Below, piece after piece: positions 11,421-22,336 of a stretch of DNA of 64,000 nucleotides. A model generated the notes under the pieces. It had not been told where the DNA came from. It did not search any database and saw only the letters and a list, made by a program, of their open reading frames with translations. Position 1 is the stretch's first letter. Each line of letters starts with the position of its first letter. The translations under genes were made by a program, and so were the position numbers. This DNA is from Timema cristinae (Eukaryota; Arthropoda; Insecta; Phasmatodea; Timematidae), in assembly GCA_039000515.1 (NCBI GenBank), contig JBCFYV010000996.1:1-64000 (forward strand). Reading direction: 5' to 3'.

Positions 11421-12728
11421 AAGTACACTGGGTAAAGATCCTGACTCTCATACTGTGTGCCCACTGGCGTGGAACACGCTGTGTAAAACTCCCAAAAGAA
11501 TAAATTGCAGCTTTAAGAAAATATATTACATGCCAATAGGGTTTGTCGGCTAGACATTCCTGGCCTTCTCCTGGCAGTGGCGGATATGTAACCGTCTTCT
11601 GAGGTTGAGACACCAGGCCAAGGTGTGGCTATGATTATGAGGTGTCAGTAGATGTATTAAACCTAAGTTGAGTTTAATTAACTAGACCATGACAACCATA
11701 GGAACAACTCCCCTTAGGAAAAAATACCTCTGGCACCGCTTGGAATCGAACCCGAGACGTCTATACCAAGAAGCCGGCCAATAATGGCAGGTGACGGGGA
11801 GGTACAAATTCTGAAAGGGTACACTGGAGGGGTTGGGTGACTTCATCTCTTCATTATAATACAGTTCCCGTTCTCTAAACCACGCTCGTCATTTTTACCC
11901 CTAAGGCAGTCCTTAAATGACGTAAGATTTTTTCTGGAGGAGAGGTGACTCAGTATTTTACTTATGAGAAGAGGAGAGATTAAAATAAATTTCATGTAAG
12001 AGTTTCTAACCAATGTTAATGGTGAAACAAACTATTTTTTTTTGTTATAAAAATAAATATTATATTAATAACTATAAAATTTCACTTGCATATTATTTAG
12101 ATTCTCACGATGAGTTAAATCTAATTTTATTAAATTAAAGTTGTGGCTTCCTTCCAACCGGTGTGCCGTGAAATTCTGGAAGTGTGCCGCCTTTATTTCC
12201 TAAGGTCTTAATTTAACAAACCATCTCATGATAGATATATTACTAGTTCTAATTTTAATCCCCATATAGTCTTGTAACAATATAACGATTAGATAGCTAT
12301 TTAGTTTTTGGTTACACTTGGAATTAATATTATGATCTGGATCTTTTGTGGAGAAGGCCTGAGTAATGAAATAATGGTTTCGAACAAAATGGTATGGCAT
12401 CTAACCATCAGACATCCCGTTGAATACCAAAAACCATCATTATATTATTTTAAACGTCTTTTAAAATTCCGACAAAAGGCACAGTTAAAATTTAAAAAAA
12501 AGGTTGAAGTTTTAGTTAGTGCACCTAAAACGTAACTCAAAATTGCTGAATTGATCGCAAAAAAACAAAAAATCACATGCTATTGGAAAAAATATAATTG
12601 GGCTAGCTTGGGAGGTTATTGTTGAAACAGGATTTAATAAAATAATCTAAAGAACAAATTTCAAAAATGCCACTGTCTGACATGATTGGCCGACCCCAAC
12701 GTATTGCTGAAATGTCTGAGGGAATCAT

Positions 12729-12914
12729 TCACCTCTGACAAGACGTGTGTTAAACACAAGTTGTGAATGTGTGGAATGCCTGGCCTCCACCGTGGTTCGG
12801 ATACCACTGTGGGTCCTCCATTTCATCTCACAATCACCCTACCATTTACACACTAGCCTAAGTGCGTATAGCCCTAACGGGTAGTAAGACGCGGTGATAA
12901 TAATAATAATAATG
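12729..12914 (+). repeat. Family-1 SINE, 5'-truncated
   Basis: It starts within the body (cacctctgacaagacgtgtg), continues through ccaccgtggttcggatacca and ends with acgggtagtaagacgcggtg plus (ATA)n. The tRNA head is missing. Confidence 0.8.
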
Positions 12915-13309
12915 CATCTCGATACTAATGATTTTAATCTTTTAGCTAAATTTAATAAAAAGTCTATTATACTTAATCTAGCATTTATAAAATTGTGCCA
13001 TGAAGATTAATTAATTAATTAAAGTATTCTAAAATTTTCTATAACTTGATATGTTACCAATCCTTAGGTTTTAAAATAATTTTTTTTACCAAATCGTAAG
13101 AAATTACGTATGATAGAGGGGGTGGGGCAGTGACGTAATGTCTCACGATTCCTTACGCGGAGGAAGTGGGGGTGTTAAAAAATCACGATAAAAAAGCCTT
13201 GCTTAATATAAGAACGGCCCCTTAGATTAAGTTGTTAACAACGTTAATGTTAAATTTAATAATGAAACTAAAAGATTCTTAAATAAACAGACTCGATACC
13301 GACTTAAAC

Positions 13310-13520
13310 AATTGTTTTCCGCGCTTCGCATCATACTGCCCTTTTGGGGCATTATTGGGGATAGAGATGACAAATTTATAATTTAGGAGGGTTTATCCTA
13401 ATTTTCGTGAAGGCAGAAGGGAAAAAAAATTGAGAAAAAACTATCCGAGTGAATCCTACCGGAATTGGTCTCCGCTTTCTAAAAGTCAAACAAGATCAGA
13501 CTAATGCCTTGATACACGTA
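13310..13520 (-). repeat. Family-2 SINE-like copy, minus strand, degraded
   Basis: It begins ccgcgcttcgcatcatactg, a damaged inverse of the shared tail, then has aatttaggagggtttatcc as in other family-2 bodies, then a degraded head. Strongly diverged. Confidence 0.4.
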
Positions 13521-15673
13521 CCCGCTGGAGCGTTTTTAAACTATTAAACCTTTTTAAAATTATCTTACTCCTACAAATAAAATGTATGCATTAGCTTCTA
13601 CTTTAGCACAAACCCAGAAAGTCCTAAGAAATTAAAATGTGTTTGGGCTTGGACAATTTTTTTTAACAATTATATTAGTTTGTATTTGTGATATCTTTTT
13701 GGGACGTATAAACTGAAATAAAACACAAATTATTGGAAAACTCTCAGGGGAATGTGAAAAATCTGAAATACAGGAAATTGGAAATTCAAGGAAATTGATG
13801 TCATGCAGTGTGGGGAAGAAAGCTTGCGTCAAAATACTTTCTTTGAATGAATGTGACGAGTGGGCAGTTAATTTGATTGCGGTTTCTTAGAACCGCTCAA
13901 CCGTTGGACGAATATAATAATTATATAGGGCATCTACGGTGACTGGTAAGAGAGGTGGTGATAGCTAGTAGAAAGTTCTGCTTAGTTACACAATATTATC
14001 AATAAAAAGTGCTATCAAACGTAACTTATTGTAAGAACCAAATATACTTATAAAAATATTATGTTTTTTGTTTTTGCAATGTGGCAACAAGATATATTAT
14101 ATATAGTACATGAAATACTAAATTAAAATTATACTGTTCACACTTGTATTATATTATTATAACTGGCTACAAAAATAAATAATGTTTTTATAACTTAGAG
14201 AAAGATCCATCCAAAATATAGTTTCAATATAAAACGTTTTTATTTTGTTAACTGCGCATGAACACAATTAGAGATGGGTTTGTATGACGTCAGCAACTTC
14301 CCTTCTTTTGGCAGGTTCGCCATCTTAATTAATGAAGAGAACGCAGCATTTTAGACACTTTTGTTTGAACATAATTTTTAAATGAATAATAGATGCCACT
14401 TTAAAAAAACATCATTTAAACGGTTATTTTCATTAGTCCATATTTCAATAATATACAAACGGTTAAAAGAAAAAAAGTGATTTTTAAAAATGGTTTGTTA
14501 TGAAGGTTTTAGTTGCCAAACAACATGTTATGGTCTTGCAGATAATATGGTTTGTTGAATGAATATTTTATGATAACATTTCCTAAATTTTACTTATCAT
14601 AGATATCCTATAGTTCGTCGAGCACTAGACTCTTACAACAGTATAAGCTGAAAGCTGTATATATTGACCTAACGTGTGGTTAAGGAATTTAATTTAAAAT
14701 TAATTTATCAAGTCGACCATTGGCGAAGCGGGGCACAACCTAATTAATGTTCATAGGTAGAGCCATTTAGAAAATACAAACCTAAATTCTTACTGCCAAA
14801 TTTGATAAACTTTTACTATTTAATTAGTGTTATTTTAGACATATATCCAGTGTTGCCAATTATAACAGTTGACAATAAAAATAAGCAAAAAAATAAATAA
14901 ATGAAACAGCCAATACATACAATGGAAATTTACTCTTGGCACTCTCAAAATTGAACACTAGGTAAAGCGTTTCAACGAACACGACTGAATACAAAACCTT
15001 TTGGGAACTTTGTACTGCGCATGCAACGCACGTGGAAAGTGAGACCACCAAGACTTGTGAGATCAAGTTGGTTTGCTACCTACCGTTCGACCCTTGGCTA
15101 CAATACTTGTGTGTGTATTTATTTATGACCGATAAGTCACTAATCCATGACCCAATTTCCTTCAATTCTGCACTTCACTTTATGTTCAGGCTAAGGGTAG
15201 TTTTAAAATAATGTTCCCTTCAATAACTGTTAATTCCTATTTTAATTGCGTTTTTTTTTGTCAAATATTTTTATTCTTAGATTGATGAGCACTAAATGTC
15301 CACTCCATGCTTTTATTTGAGATGATCATTTTTTGTTTTTAAAAAAAATGAAAAATATAATAGTTAAAAAAGAAGGAATATCTTAAAAAACTAGAGGGGA
15401 GCTGCTTTCTCGATGTAGGTTTCTAAAAACACTTTCAAAAATATTATAGTTATGTCCACATTTGAATCAAAATTGGTCCTCCTTGTCACCAGCAAACCAG
15501 ACAAGATGTTCACTTCTGTTCACGTGCCACTGTTAAGGGCAAAAATTATTCAAAAATGACTAAATACCTCAATCTTAACCAAGTACAAGGAGCCCCACCT
15601 CTTATTTATATATCTATTTAATCATAATTAATATAATTTGTTTCAGTTTTTGACAATTTTAATTATTAATACG

Positions 15674-15882
15674 GTGACCTGGTGGTCTAGGGGTAAGGTG
15701 TCAGACTTCTGTGCTGGCGGCCGGGGTTCAATCCTCGGTCCCGGCACAGATTTATCTGATTTCCAAACCCTTTCTTCACCTCTGACAAGACATCTTGTGA
15801 ATGTGTGGAATGCCAGGCCTCCACCGTGGTTCGGATTCCACGTTAAACTGTAGGTCCTCCATTTCATCTCACAATCACCCTG
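15674..15882 (+). repeat. Family-1 SINE, 3'-truncated
   Basis: It starts gtgacctggtggtctagggg and follows the 5506 copy almost base for base to catctcacaatcaccct at about 15,882. There it stops before the shared 3' tail. Confidence 0.85.
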
Positions 15883-16198
15883 TACCGCCCTCCTTCTCCT
15901 CTAATGGACAAGGACAGGCACACATATACATATAAAGGGGGCCTTAAAAAAAAATAGCAAATGATTAATTGCAGAAGAGCAGTAGGACCACATAAATGCA
16001 AATAGGTCTTCAGTCTGACCTATACAACAATTTGCTGTCGTGAAGCCTCCCCAACCATCACCCGTTATTTTGTACTATCAGTCAAGGGGGGAAAAGAGGC
16101 GAGATCCTTAGAGTAAAGACAATGACTTTTTTACCCGCAATAGTAAATTAAAGATCGCATGTGAAGTAAATAAATATTTATTTGAAAAATATAACAAT

Positions 16199-16200
<2 letters not shown>

Positions 16201-16237
<37 letters not shown>
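16201..16237. repeat. (TA)n microsatellite
   Basis: About 18 TA dinucleotides, followed by further AT-rich low-complexity sequence to 16,280. Confidence 0.9.
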
Positions 16238-16239
<2 letters not shown>

Positions 16240-17342
16240 TATAGGTAACAAATAAAAATATATATATTTATATAGATATATGAAAAACAGGGTTATGCCC
16301 ATGATAATACTGTTGTACCGTTGCCATAACAACATTTGTCCTAACAATTATTTCCAAGATTAATATAATAACTTCTCTATGGGTCTCCGCGGCAATCCTC
16401 AGTATAATGACAACAACTAGCTGCCACAGGCCAACAATCCGCGTTTCAAAATCGGATTGAATCATATGACTTAGAAAATTCAATTTAAAACACAACTATT
16501 TATGGCAACCAAAATCTATCTTTTAAAAGGAGATAGTAAATCATGGACTTAGCCATAAAAAATAAGTACAAACAATATTTAGCCTTAAGGGCTATAAACA
16601 TTTCCCATATTATCCAGGCATTATGCCTTAAAAGATGTAAGATCAAAAAAATACAAAGAGATAATGTCCCTCATGGTTTTAACCATTATTTACCACGCCG
16701 GAAGGGCAAAAACTCCCAATAATACATTTAACCTGTAATAAAATATATTACGACACGTTGGGCTACGTAATTCATCATGTTTACAAAAAAATAGTGATTT
16801 AACCCAAAATAACAGAGAGTAAGCCCACAATTAATTTTGTATATACCTTGGGAAAAATCCCATCCTAGAGCAAGTGTCTAGCGACACGGTTGATTCAAGA
16901 AGTGAGTTTACAACACAAACAGAACCCGTATATAAACCGTTATTCTCTGAGGGGAGGGGAACATAGGGGAAACAAAAGAACATCAAAGAACAATCACACG
17001 GAACAGAGGGAAGGGGTTGTAAGTCACCAAAGGAAACAACTAGATCATTGGAGGGGCGCGTAGAACATCACGTGTCTATCACGAGGTTATTCCCATGATG
17101 CAACGGGCGACCTCACGCTCAATGTGCCACACCTTTCACTCGTTTAGTCTTTATTTCACACTCGGTGCAGAAAAAAGTGCTCGCGAACAGGGAAGTTGAT
17201 TAACGAGAGTCGAGACACACTAGCCGAGAAACGGGGCACTTCTTGGTGAGTACAATATTGTTTATTCTTCGGTGTTGTTGAAATAGTGTTCATTCGCCAG
17301 TATATCCTTCATGCTTGTAATGTTGATGTCAATCAACGTTAC

Positions 17343-17424
17343 AACCCTACCATTACACATTAGCGTAAGTGCGTATAACCCGAACGGGTAGTAAGACGCG
17401 GTGATAATAATAATAATAATAATA
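17343..17424 (+). repeat. SINE 3'-tail fragment with (AAT)n
   Basis: Only the last part of the shared SINE 3' end is present (ccctaccattacacattagc through acgggtagtaagacgcggtg) plus (AAT)n. The family cannot be assigned because both share this tail. Confidence 0.75.
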
Positions 17425-17929
17425 TAATTATTAATACTATTAAAATTGAACAAAAAAATAAGGAAAAACATTTAACTTTAAATTTAGTAAAAGGATAGTG
17501 AAAAACTCATAAACATTTGGATTGTGAGTGACCCGCTATTTGTTTCACAATATTGTCTGTGCACACCACAGTAATTGTCTTAACCTCTTGTTTAGGTAAA
17601 ATGTACCTGTTTATTTCTTAATAACATTCAATGATACCACTCTTAACTGCCAAGTGTGTTGCCACTTATAGAGCATATATACGTATGCAACAAATTGTAT
17701 GCCGAAGGGAGCCTAAAATGAAGTAGGGAAAAGGGGGTTTGGATTATATCACCACTCATAAATAACTGCAATATCTGACAAACGGTTTACAAAATATGGA
17801 ACATGAAAATCAACTTTAAGAAATAAATAAGAGTTTAGTAGACAACCATATGAACGTCAAGTTCATTTAGATTCAAATATCGTAAATGGATGCATATTAA
17901 AAATATACAATTATGGGCTCGAAGAGGGT

Positions 17930-18110
17930 CTCCCCTTCCCCTTCTAGGATTGCTTAGGTTATGGTGGTTTTCCTAAAAGGCTTCCTACTCTATTGGCACG
18001 CAAATTAGTATAAGTTTCCTTTAAATTCTACCTTCCTCGTCCTTACCCGATTCAACGTATTTAAAATGAGTAAGCTTAAAACTTGGACGAGTAGTAAGAC
18101 ATGTGTTTGA
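17930..18110 (+). repeat. Family-2 SINE-like copy, degraded
   Basis: Body elements are recognisable (agtttcctttaaattctacc) along with an altered tail (ggacgagtagtaagacatgt). The head is unclear. A similar degraded head (ttctagcttgtcaagctcgc) lies at about 18,735. Confidence 0.4.
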
Positions 18111-18956
18111 GCATATTGTTTTAGAATATGTTTTATAATTTCTTAGAGTTTGTAAAATTATAGATTCAAAAAAAACATTCTTATGCTGCCAACAGTGGCA
18201 CACTATCGTTCTAAGTGTGTTGTGTTTAAATTAAACTAAGAATACATTATTTAACTTTACGGTTCACAATAAGTTTATTCCTTTTGTCCCTACAATATTT
18301 ACACTATTTGAAAAGCTATAACAAGTGAATCAAATCCACTCTAAATATTGGGTTCAGCGGCACATAAAACGTAAGGAATATTTCTATTCTCTAGGTAAAC
18401 AAATGTTCACAACAACAACAATAATATTTCTCTTTATACGAGAAAGTAAAAAAGAATGTCTTGGTACTGTAAAATACATCCATACAAATATTTGTATGCA
18501 AAGTTGCCTTGTGCCACTCTTCCTACAAAGACACGAGCGTGTGAAGTGGCAATATTATTACAATCCTATTTATGGCGCGCCCTCAGGGAATGAAGTAATA
18601 ACACGAGATTGTAAACTGGGACTGGATTATTTGAAATCAAGACCAGCTTGTCAGGGTTTAAGGAATATTTTTTTCACGTATTAGGGACTGTCTACAAGTA
18701 TAATTAATCAATGGAAATTTTTACCACTAGTGGCCACGTGTTCTAGCTTGTCAAGCTCGCAATATGCTGTATTGCCTTTGATGAAGTCAAGGTTCAAATC
18801 TAGGTTGGCTGGACTGGGGATTACTTTCACTTTTCTCCAAACTTCCTTATTCATCTCTAATCCCTGTTAAACATACCAATGATAAATAATCTTAAGTTAG
18901 TCTTCATTAGTTATACATAATATACAAATTAGACAGATTAGAAACTAAATACCCAC

Positions 18957-19205
18957 TCCGGTGGTCGAGTGGTCTAAGGCGTCACTCGGGCAATATTCTC
19001 TATTGCCGATAACGAGGATATCGAGGCGTGAATCCCGTTCGTATATACGGAAGGTGTTTTTTTTTTTACTAAATGATTCCCCCCTGTGCTTCTACGCTAA
19101 TGTAGCTACATTTCCACCGAATTCAAACGTCCTCATACCTAACACATACGCATAATAAACTCATATGCATATAAACTGAACGGGTGGAAACGCGTTGACA
19201 AATAA
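18957..19205 (+). repeat. Family-2 SINE (Leu-type tRNA head)
   Basis: The head ccggtggtcgagtggtctaa closely follows the tRNA-Leu A-box region. A B-box-like gaggcgtgaatcccgttcg follows, then the body and a tail aactgaacgggtggaaacgc. This is the clearest family-2 head in the window. Confidence 0.65.
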
Positions 19206-19827
19206 AATAAAAACTAAATATTAAAATTTAAAAATTGATTCAAAATGCCTATCTGTTGTACTTTTTCTATTATTATATAAAATACCAAAAACTAAACATT
19301 ATCAAATAGATCCGGTAAAACGAAGCTTTCTATGTAAAAATAAATAAATATATCTACTGATAAAACGAAATACTTGGCTCATAAAACTGAACAATACAAA
19401 TGTATTTCAACAAGTAAAGTTGGACTCTGGTATGAGAAAAACAGTAACCGGCAGCTGTTACTAAAATTAATAAAACTATGGCCCAATTTAATTACGAATA
19501 ACCATCTAGAAGACTTTTTACCTACCAGATTCTACTATTCTGCGTAGAAAAAAGTATTTCGGAAGGTCATTTGTAGGAAAATTAGGCTAGACTTTTCATC
19601 TAATTATGCGTAATTTATATTTTCAATACCTATGAAATAACACTAACAAAATAGTGAAATATCATTGTTGACGGCAAAGCATTGTATTTGAATTATTTAA
19701 AAAAAATCTTATTTATATGTTCTGTTTGTTGTCCAAGGTTAAATAAAGGTGGAATATGTTTTGAAACTTAGGTTTCTAAGTCTTTATTACATTTTAAAAC
19801 AAAACTTTGACTAACCTTTGTATGCAG

Positions 19828-19933
19828 GTCACATCAATCTGCCTGACACCAGGAACGAGGTGTCCTGGAAGAGGTGTGGCTCCAACAGCTCTCTTCCCCA
19901 GCAGAACCGCCTCCAGCAGATAAGAGTGTCTCG
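19828..19933 (+). CDS. Host exon encoding the second part of the Ig-like domain
   Basis: The acceptor is tttgtatgcag (AG at 19,826-19,827) with tgactaac 16 bases upstream, and the donor is GTGAGT from 19,934. The two leading bases complete the codon left open at 559. The frame then reads HINLPDTRNEVSWKRCG and so on without a stop for 34 codons, leaving two bases for the next exon. The SWK tryptophan suits the central strand of an Ig fold started by the cysteine in the first exon. The next exon should lie beyond the Maverick insertion, but poor sequence there hides it. Confidence 0.75.
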
Positions 19934-20061
19934 GTGAGTGTACTTTTTTGAAATACAAGAATTGAGGGGTGGCGGTCAAGTGGTGAAGGGTCAGAAAAAC
20001 TGGCATTTACTTATCTTTTCTATGTACATTCTATATTATACCTCTATCTCGTAAGGAAGTA

Positions 20062-20314
20062 CAGGGTGACCCACGGAAAAGTATCCCGCTTCCTATATCC
20101 AGCAGGCGCCTCACTCTGAATTGGAGGAGGTAATTTCCCTTCCACTCATATTGTGACATGAAGAATGAGCCAATAAAGCTTTAGACAAGCAATTCACTTG
20201 CTCATTCTTCATGTCACAATATGGGTGGAAGGGGAAGGGGATTGACCTCCTCCAATTCAGAGTGAGGCGCCTGCTGGATATAGGAGGCGGACTACTTTTC
20301 CGTGGGTCACCCTG
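20062..20314. mobile_element. Mariner-type MITE, near-perfect palindrome, TA target
   Basis: The arms (20,062-20,170 and 20,200-20,314) are inverted copies beginning CAGGGTGACCCACGGAAAAG. A TA lies directly outside each end (20,060-20,061 and 20,315-20,316), the target duplication of Tc1/mariner elements. The whole unit would fold into one long hairpin with a loop of about 30 bases. No transposase frame. Confidence 0.8.
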
Positions 20315-20587
20315 TACTTCTCACTCAATAAGTCACCACATTCCTGCTAATGCCTCAAGCTCTGTTACCATACTCCATTCGCAAACATCCAAACATGAAT
20401 GAAGAAAGGTGTTTAGCTTCATACCTATATACGTATATATATTATATTTATTGCTTGAAATTACGTAAAACGTTTTATAAAACTGTACATTTTTGCTATG
20501 TACTACAAAAATTTAAAAGTAATTAATTAGTTAAATTAAAAATATATCTACTACAAATAAATTAAACAATAGACTGGAATACCGATA

Positions 20588-20775
20588 ATATCAGGGTTAG
20601 AATCCCAGTAGAGTTTACTAAGATTGATTTTTTTTCCCCAAGCAGGTTTCCCCGCTCCTTCCACCCAAATGTGAGTACACTTAATCTAAATTCAACCTTC
20701 CTCAAACCTCTCTCACTTTTGTGTAATTACTTCTAATTCGTGTAACCCGAAGGGCTAGTGAGACACATTGACAAA
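20588..20775 (+). repeat. Family-2 SINE, 5'-degraded
   Basis: A B-box-like gggttagaatcccagtag, body (gtacacttaatctaaattc) and tail (acccgaagggctagtgagac) are present. It lies about 125 bp upstream of the Maverick left end. Confidence 0.5.
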
Positions 20776-20895
20776 AAATGATGAAAGATGACAACATGTA
20801 TACGCAAATCAATGGTTTTATATGCCATTTCTCTACGACTGAATTATCCTGGATTATCACATATCCAAGATAACTTTTCACTGGTTATTGTAACA

Positions 20896-20901
20896 GTTGT
20901 A
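20896..20901. repeat. Left target-site duplication GTTGTA
   Basis: Six bases immediately outside the left terminus, identical to 38,787-38,792 outside the right terminus. Confidence 0.9.
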
Positions 20902-21227
20902 AGTAAGGGGGATTGTGCTATTCAGCGACACAGCCATTAATCCTGTTTTTTATGGATTCTGAGATGACAGGATAGACATGTGGGGAGGTTGGGGGGAAGG
21001 GTTGGAGCCCTCGATGTGAGGTGGGGATCCGTGGAGGTGGGGGTGATGTTAGAGAGACATGATGGTGTGTTTCCTGGGGTTCTGTGACTCATTAGCATAA
21101 TTGAGAGGGTTGGTGGATGGAGGACTTGGGTGGAGGGGGAGGGGGGCAAAATATTTTTTTTTAGGGGGACACATCGGAGGAGGGTGGGGGGGCGCAGAGG
21201 ACACGACTGGGATGCAAGCCCCTGGGT
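20902..21227. repeat. Left terminal inverted repeat of the Maverick
   Basis: About 326 bp, G-rich on this strand. Its inverse is recognisable at 38,443-38,786 through shared blocks: the 14-bp tip, gatccccacctcacatcgag, ctctaacatcacccccacc, caaccctctcaattat and tcctctgcgccccccca. It holds the cis sites expected for integrase and protein-primed replication at the termini. Apparent open frames here are by-products of the skewed composition. Confidence 0.9.
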
Positions 21228-21428
21228 TCACTTCCCAAGGGCTAGGGATGGCTGAGAGGGGGGGGGGAGACTAGCATACGGGGAACAGGGTTTTCTCTCC
21301 CTCTCTCTCTCATCATCGTGATGTAGTAGAGCAGCTTATGGACCTCGAACCCTTACTCCCTCAAACCTTGATGGTCAGTCCTAGCAAAGATTGGGAATTA
21401 AGGATATGACAAGTATTATTCAGTACAA

Positions 21429-21462
<34 letters not shown>

Positions 21463-21716
21463 GAGGGAGGGTAGCTTATGAACCTCGAACCCTGATGGTC
21501 AAGGATATGACAAGTATTATTCTCTCTCAAAGAGGGAGGGTAGCTTATGAACCTCGAACCCTGATGGTCAAGGATATGACAAGTATTATTCACCTCTAAA
21601 TAAATAGAACAGTTTTTTTAAACCTAGTATATTCTTAATATTACATTGATACATATATATATTCAGTACAAAATTCTCTCTCTCTCAAAGTCTTAGTCTT
21701 TTCAACATATAGTCTT
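21228..21716. repeat. Left arm: CT microsatellites and a 69-bp direct repeat
   Basis: (CT)n tracts lie at 21,295-21,312 and 21,431-21,459. A 69-bp unit starting caaagagggagggtagctta occurs at 21,459 and 21,528, with a diverged third copy (agcagcttatggacctcgaa) from about 21,331. The phrase attcagtacaaaattctctc also occurs twice (about 21,418 and 21,661). No gene is seen. It may be the terminator/subterminal region for the leftward genes. Confidence 0.75.
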
Positions 21717-22265
21717 TCACCACTTGAAAAGTTTGTATTTGTCGTCGCCTAGATAGATCAGTCCGCGTTGCGACGCGTTAAACCGACTTCTGTATCTCGC
21801 GCCAAAGTTTTTGCCCGGAAGACGCACTTTGCCCACATAGTCCAGCGTCACGATGTTCGGCTCGTCCTCCGGCTCGCTGATCTCCTCGTCTCCTTCCAGG
21901 TGACGAACGTTGTAGGCCCGATACTTTTCGAGTTCAGAGATGCTTTTGACGCGGTCGAGTTCCTCCCGCTCGATCCGATCCAGCTCGATGCACAAAGCGT
22001 CTTCATCGAGCAGGGGAGCGTCTTCGCTGAGAATTTGTGGCTCGTCCCCTTCCTTCAGCTTGTAGACGGCACATGATGTTGAACAGTTCTCGACGGACTG
22101 ACTCGCCTCGTACATTCCCGGATTATGGCATCCGAGCCAGTGCACCGAAGAGTCGCAACACTCGCTGTAACCCTTCTCGGCTCTCGCGATGTAGTATTCC
22201 AAGCTGTTGTCTGAGATCTTAATTTCACTCATGTCCTCCAGACGATAACCCAACCGTCTAAACAT
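21717..22265 (-). CDS. Acidic Maverick protein of unknown function, 182 aa
   Basis: This is the last gene of the leftward cluster, 71 bp downstream of the integrase. I do not recognise the family. Residues 20-65 contain several cysteines and a histidine (ECCDSSVHWLGCH), which could bind metal. The middle (residues 75-135) is strongly acidic and predicted helical (LDEDALCIELDRIEREELDR). The C-terminus is basic and aromatic, ending KYKLFKW. A second methionine at residue 12 could be the real start. Codon use resembles the neighbouring element genes and the frame is unbroken, which argues that it is a real gene. No signal peptide or membrane segment is seen. Confidence 0.65.
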   Translation of the reverse strand: MFRRLGYRLEDMSEIKISDNSLEYYIARAEKGYSECCDSSVHWLGCHNPGMYEASQSVENCSTSCAVYKLKEGDEPQILSEDAPLLDEDALCIELDRIEREELDRVKSISELEKYRAYNVRHLEGDEEISEPEDEPNIVTLDYVGKVRLPGKNFGARYRSRFNASQRGLIYLGDDKYKLFKW

Positions 22266-22336
22266 TTCGAATGAGATGCGTCTCCCTACCTCCCGGTCGC
22301 TTTATATGCTCGGGATGGAGGGAGGGACATACCCTC

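Larger units (their letters stand above)
560..19827 (+). other. 19.3-kb intron of the Ig-domain gene, filled with mobile elements
   Basis: The intron is bounded by GTAAGT at 560 and by a tgactaac branch-point-like motif plus tgtatgcag at 19,827. Its length comes mostly from dispersed repeats, listed separately. I see no recognisable gene or RNA in the AT-rich stretches 600-1740, 3830-4580, 7800-8690, 8760-9330, 10,810-11,260, 13,530-15,660, 16,240-17,340 and 19,210-19,800. A short piece at about 8450-8550 (aactactggaccgatttt) resembles a degraded dispersed repeat. The 96-codon open frame at 764-1054 has no recognisable domain and is probably chance. Confidence 0.7.

Noticed and set aside
18325..18684. 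119-codon open frame in the intron
   Set aside because: No recognisable domain or codon bias, and it lies within AT-rich intron between SINE remnants; probably chance.
19794..20006. Minus-strand 70-codon frame over the second host exon
   Set aside because: It is the shadow of the + strand exon, which has splice sites and an Ig-like reading.
20937..21231. Proline-rich frames in the left TIR and their mirror at 38,391-38,722
   Set aside because: They follow the G/C-skewed terminal repeat, and both strands are open for compositional reasons.
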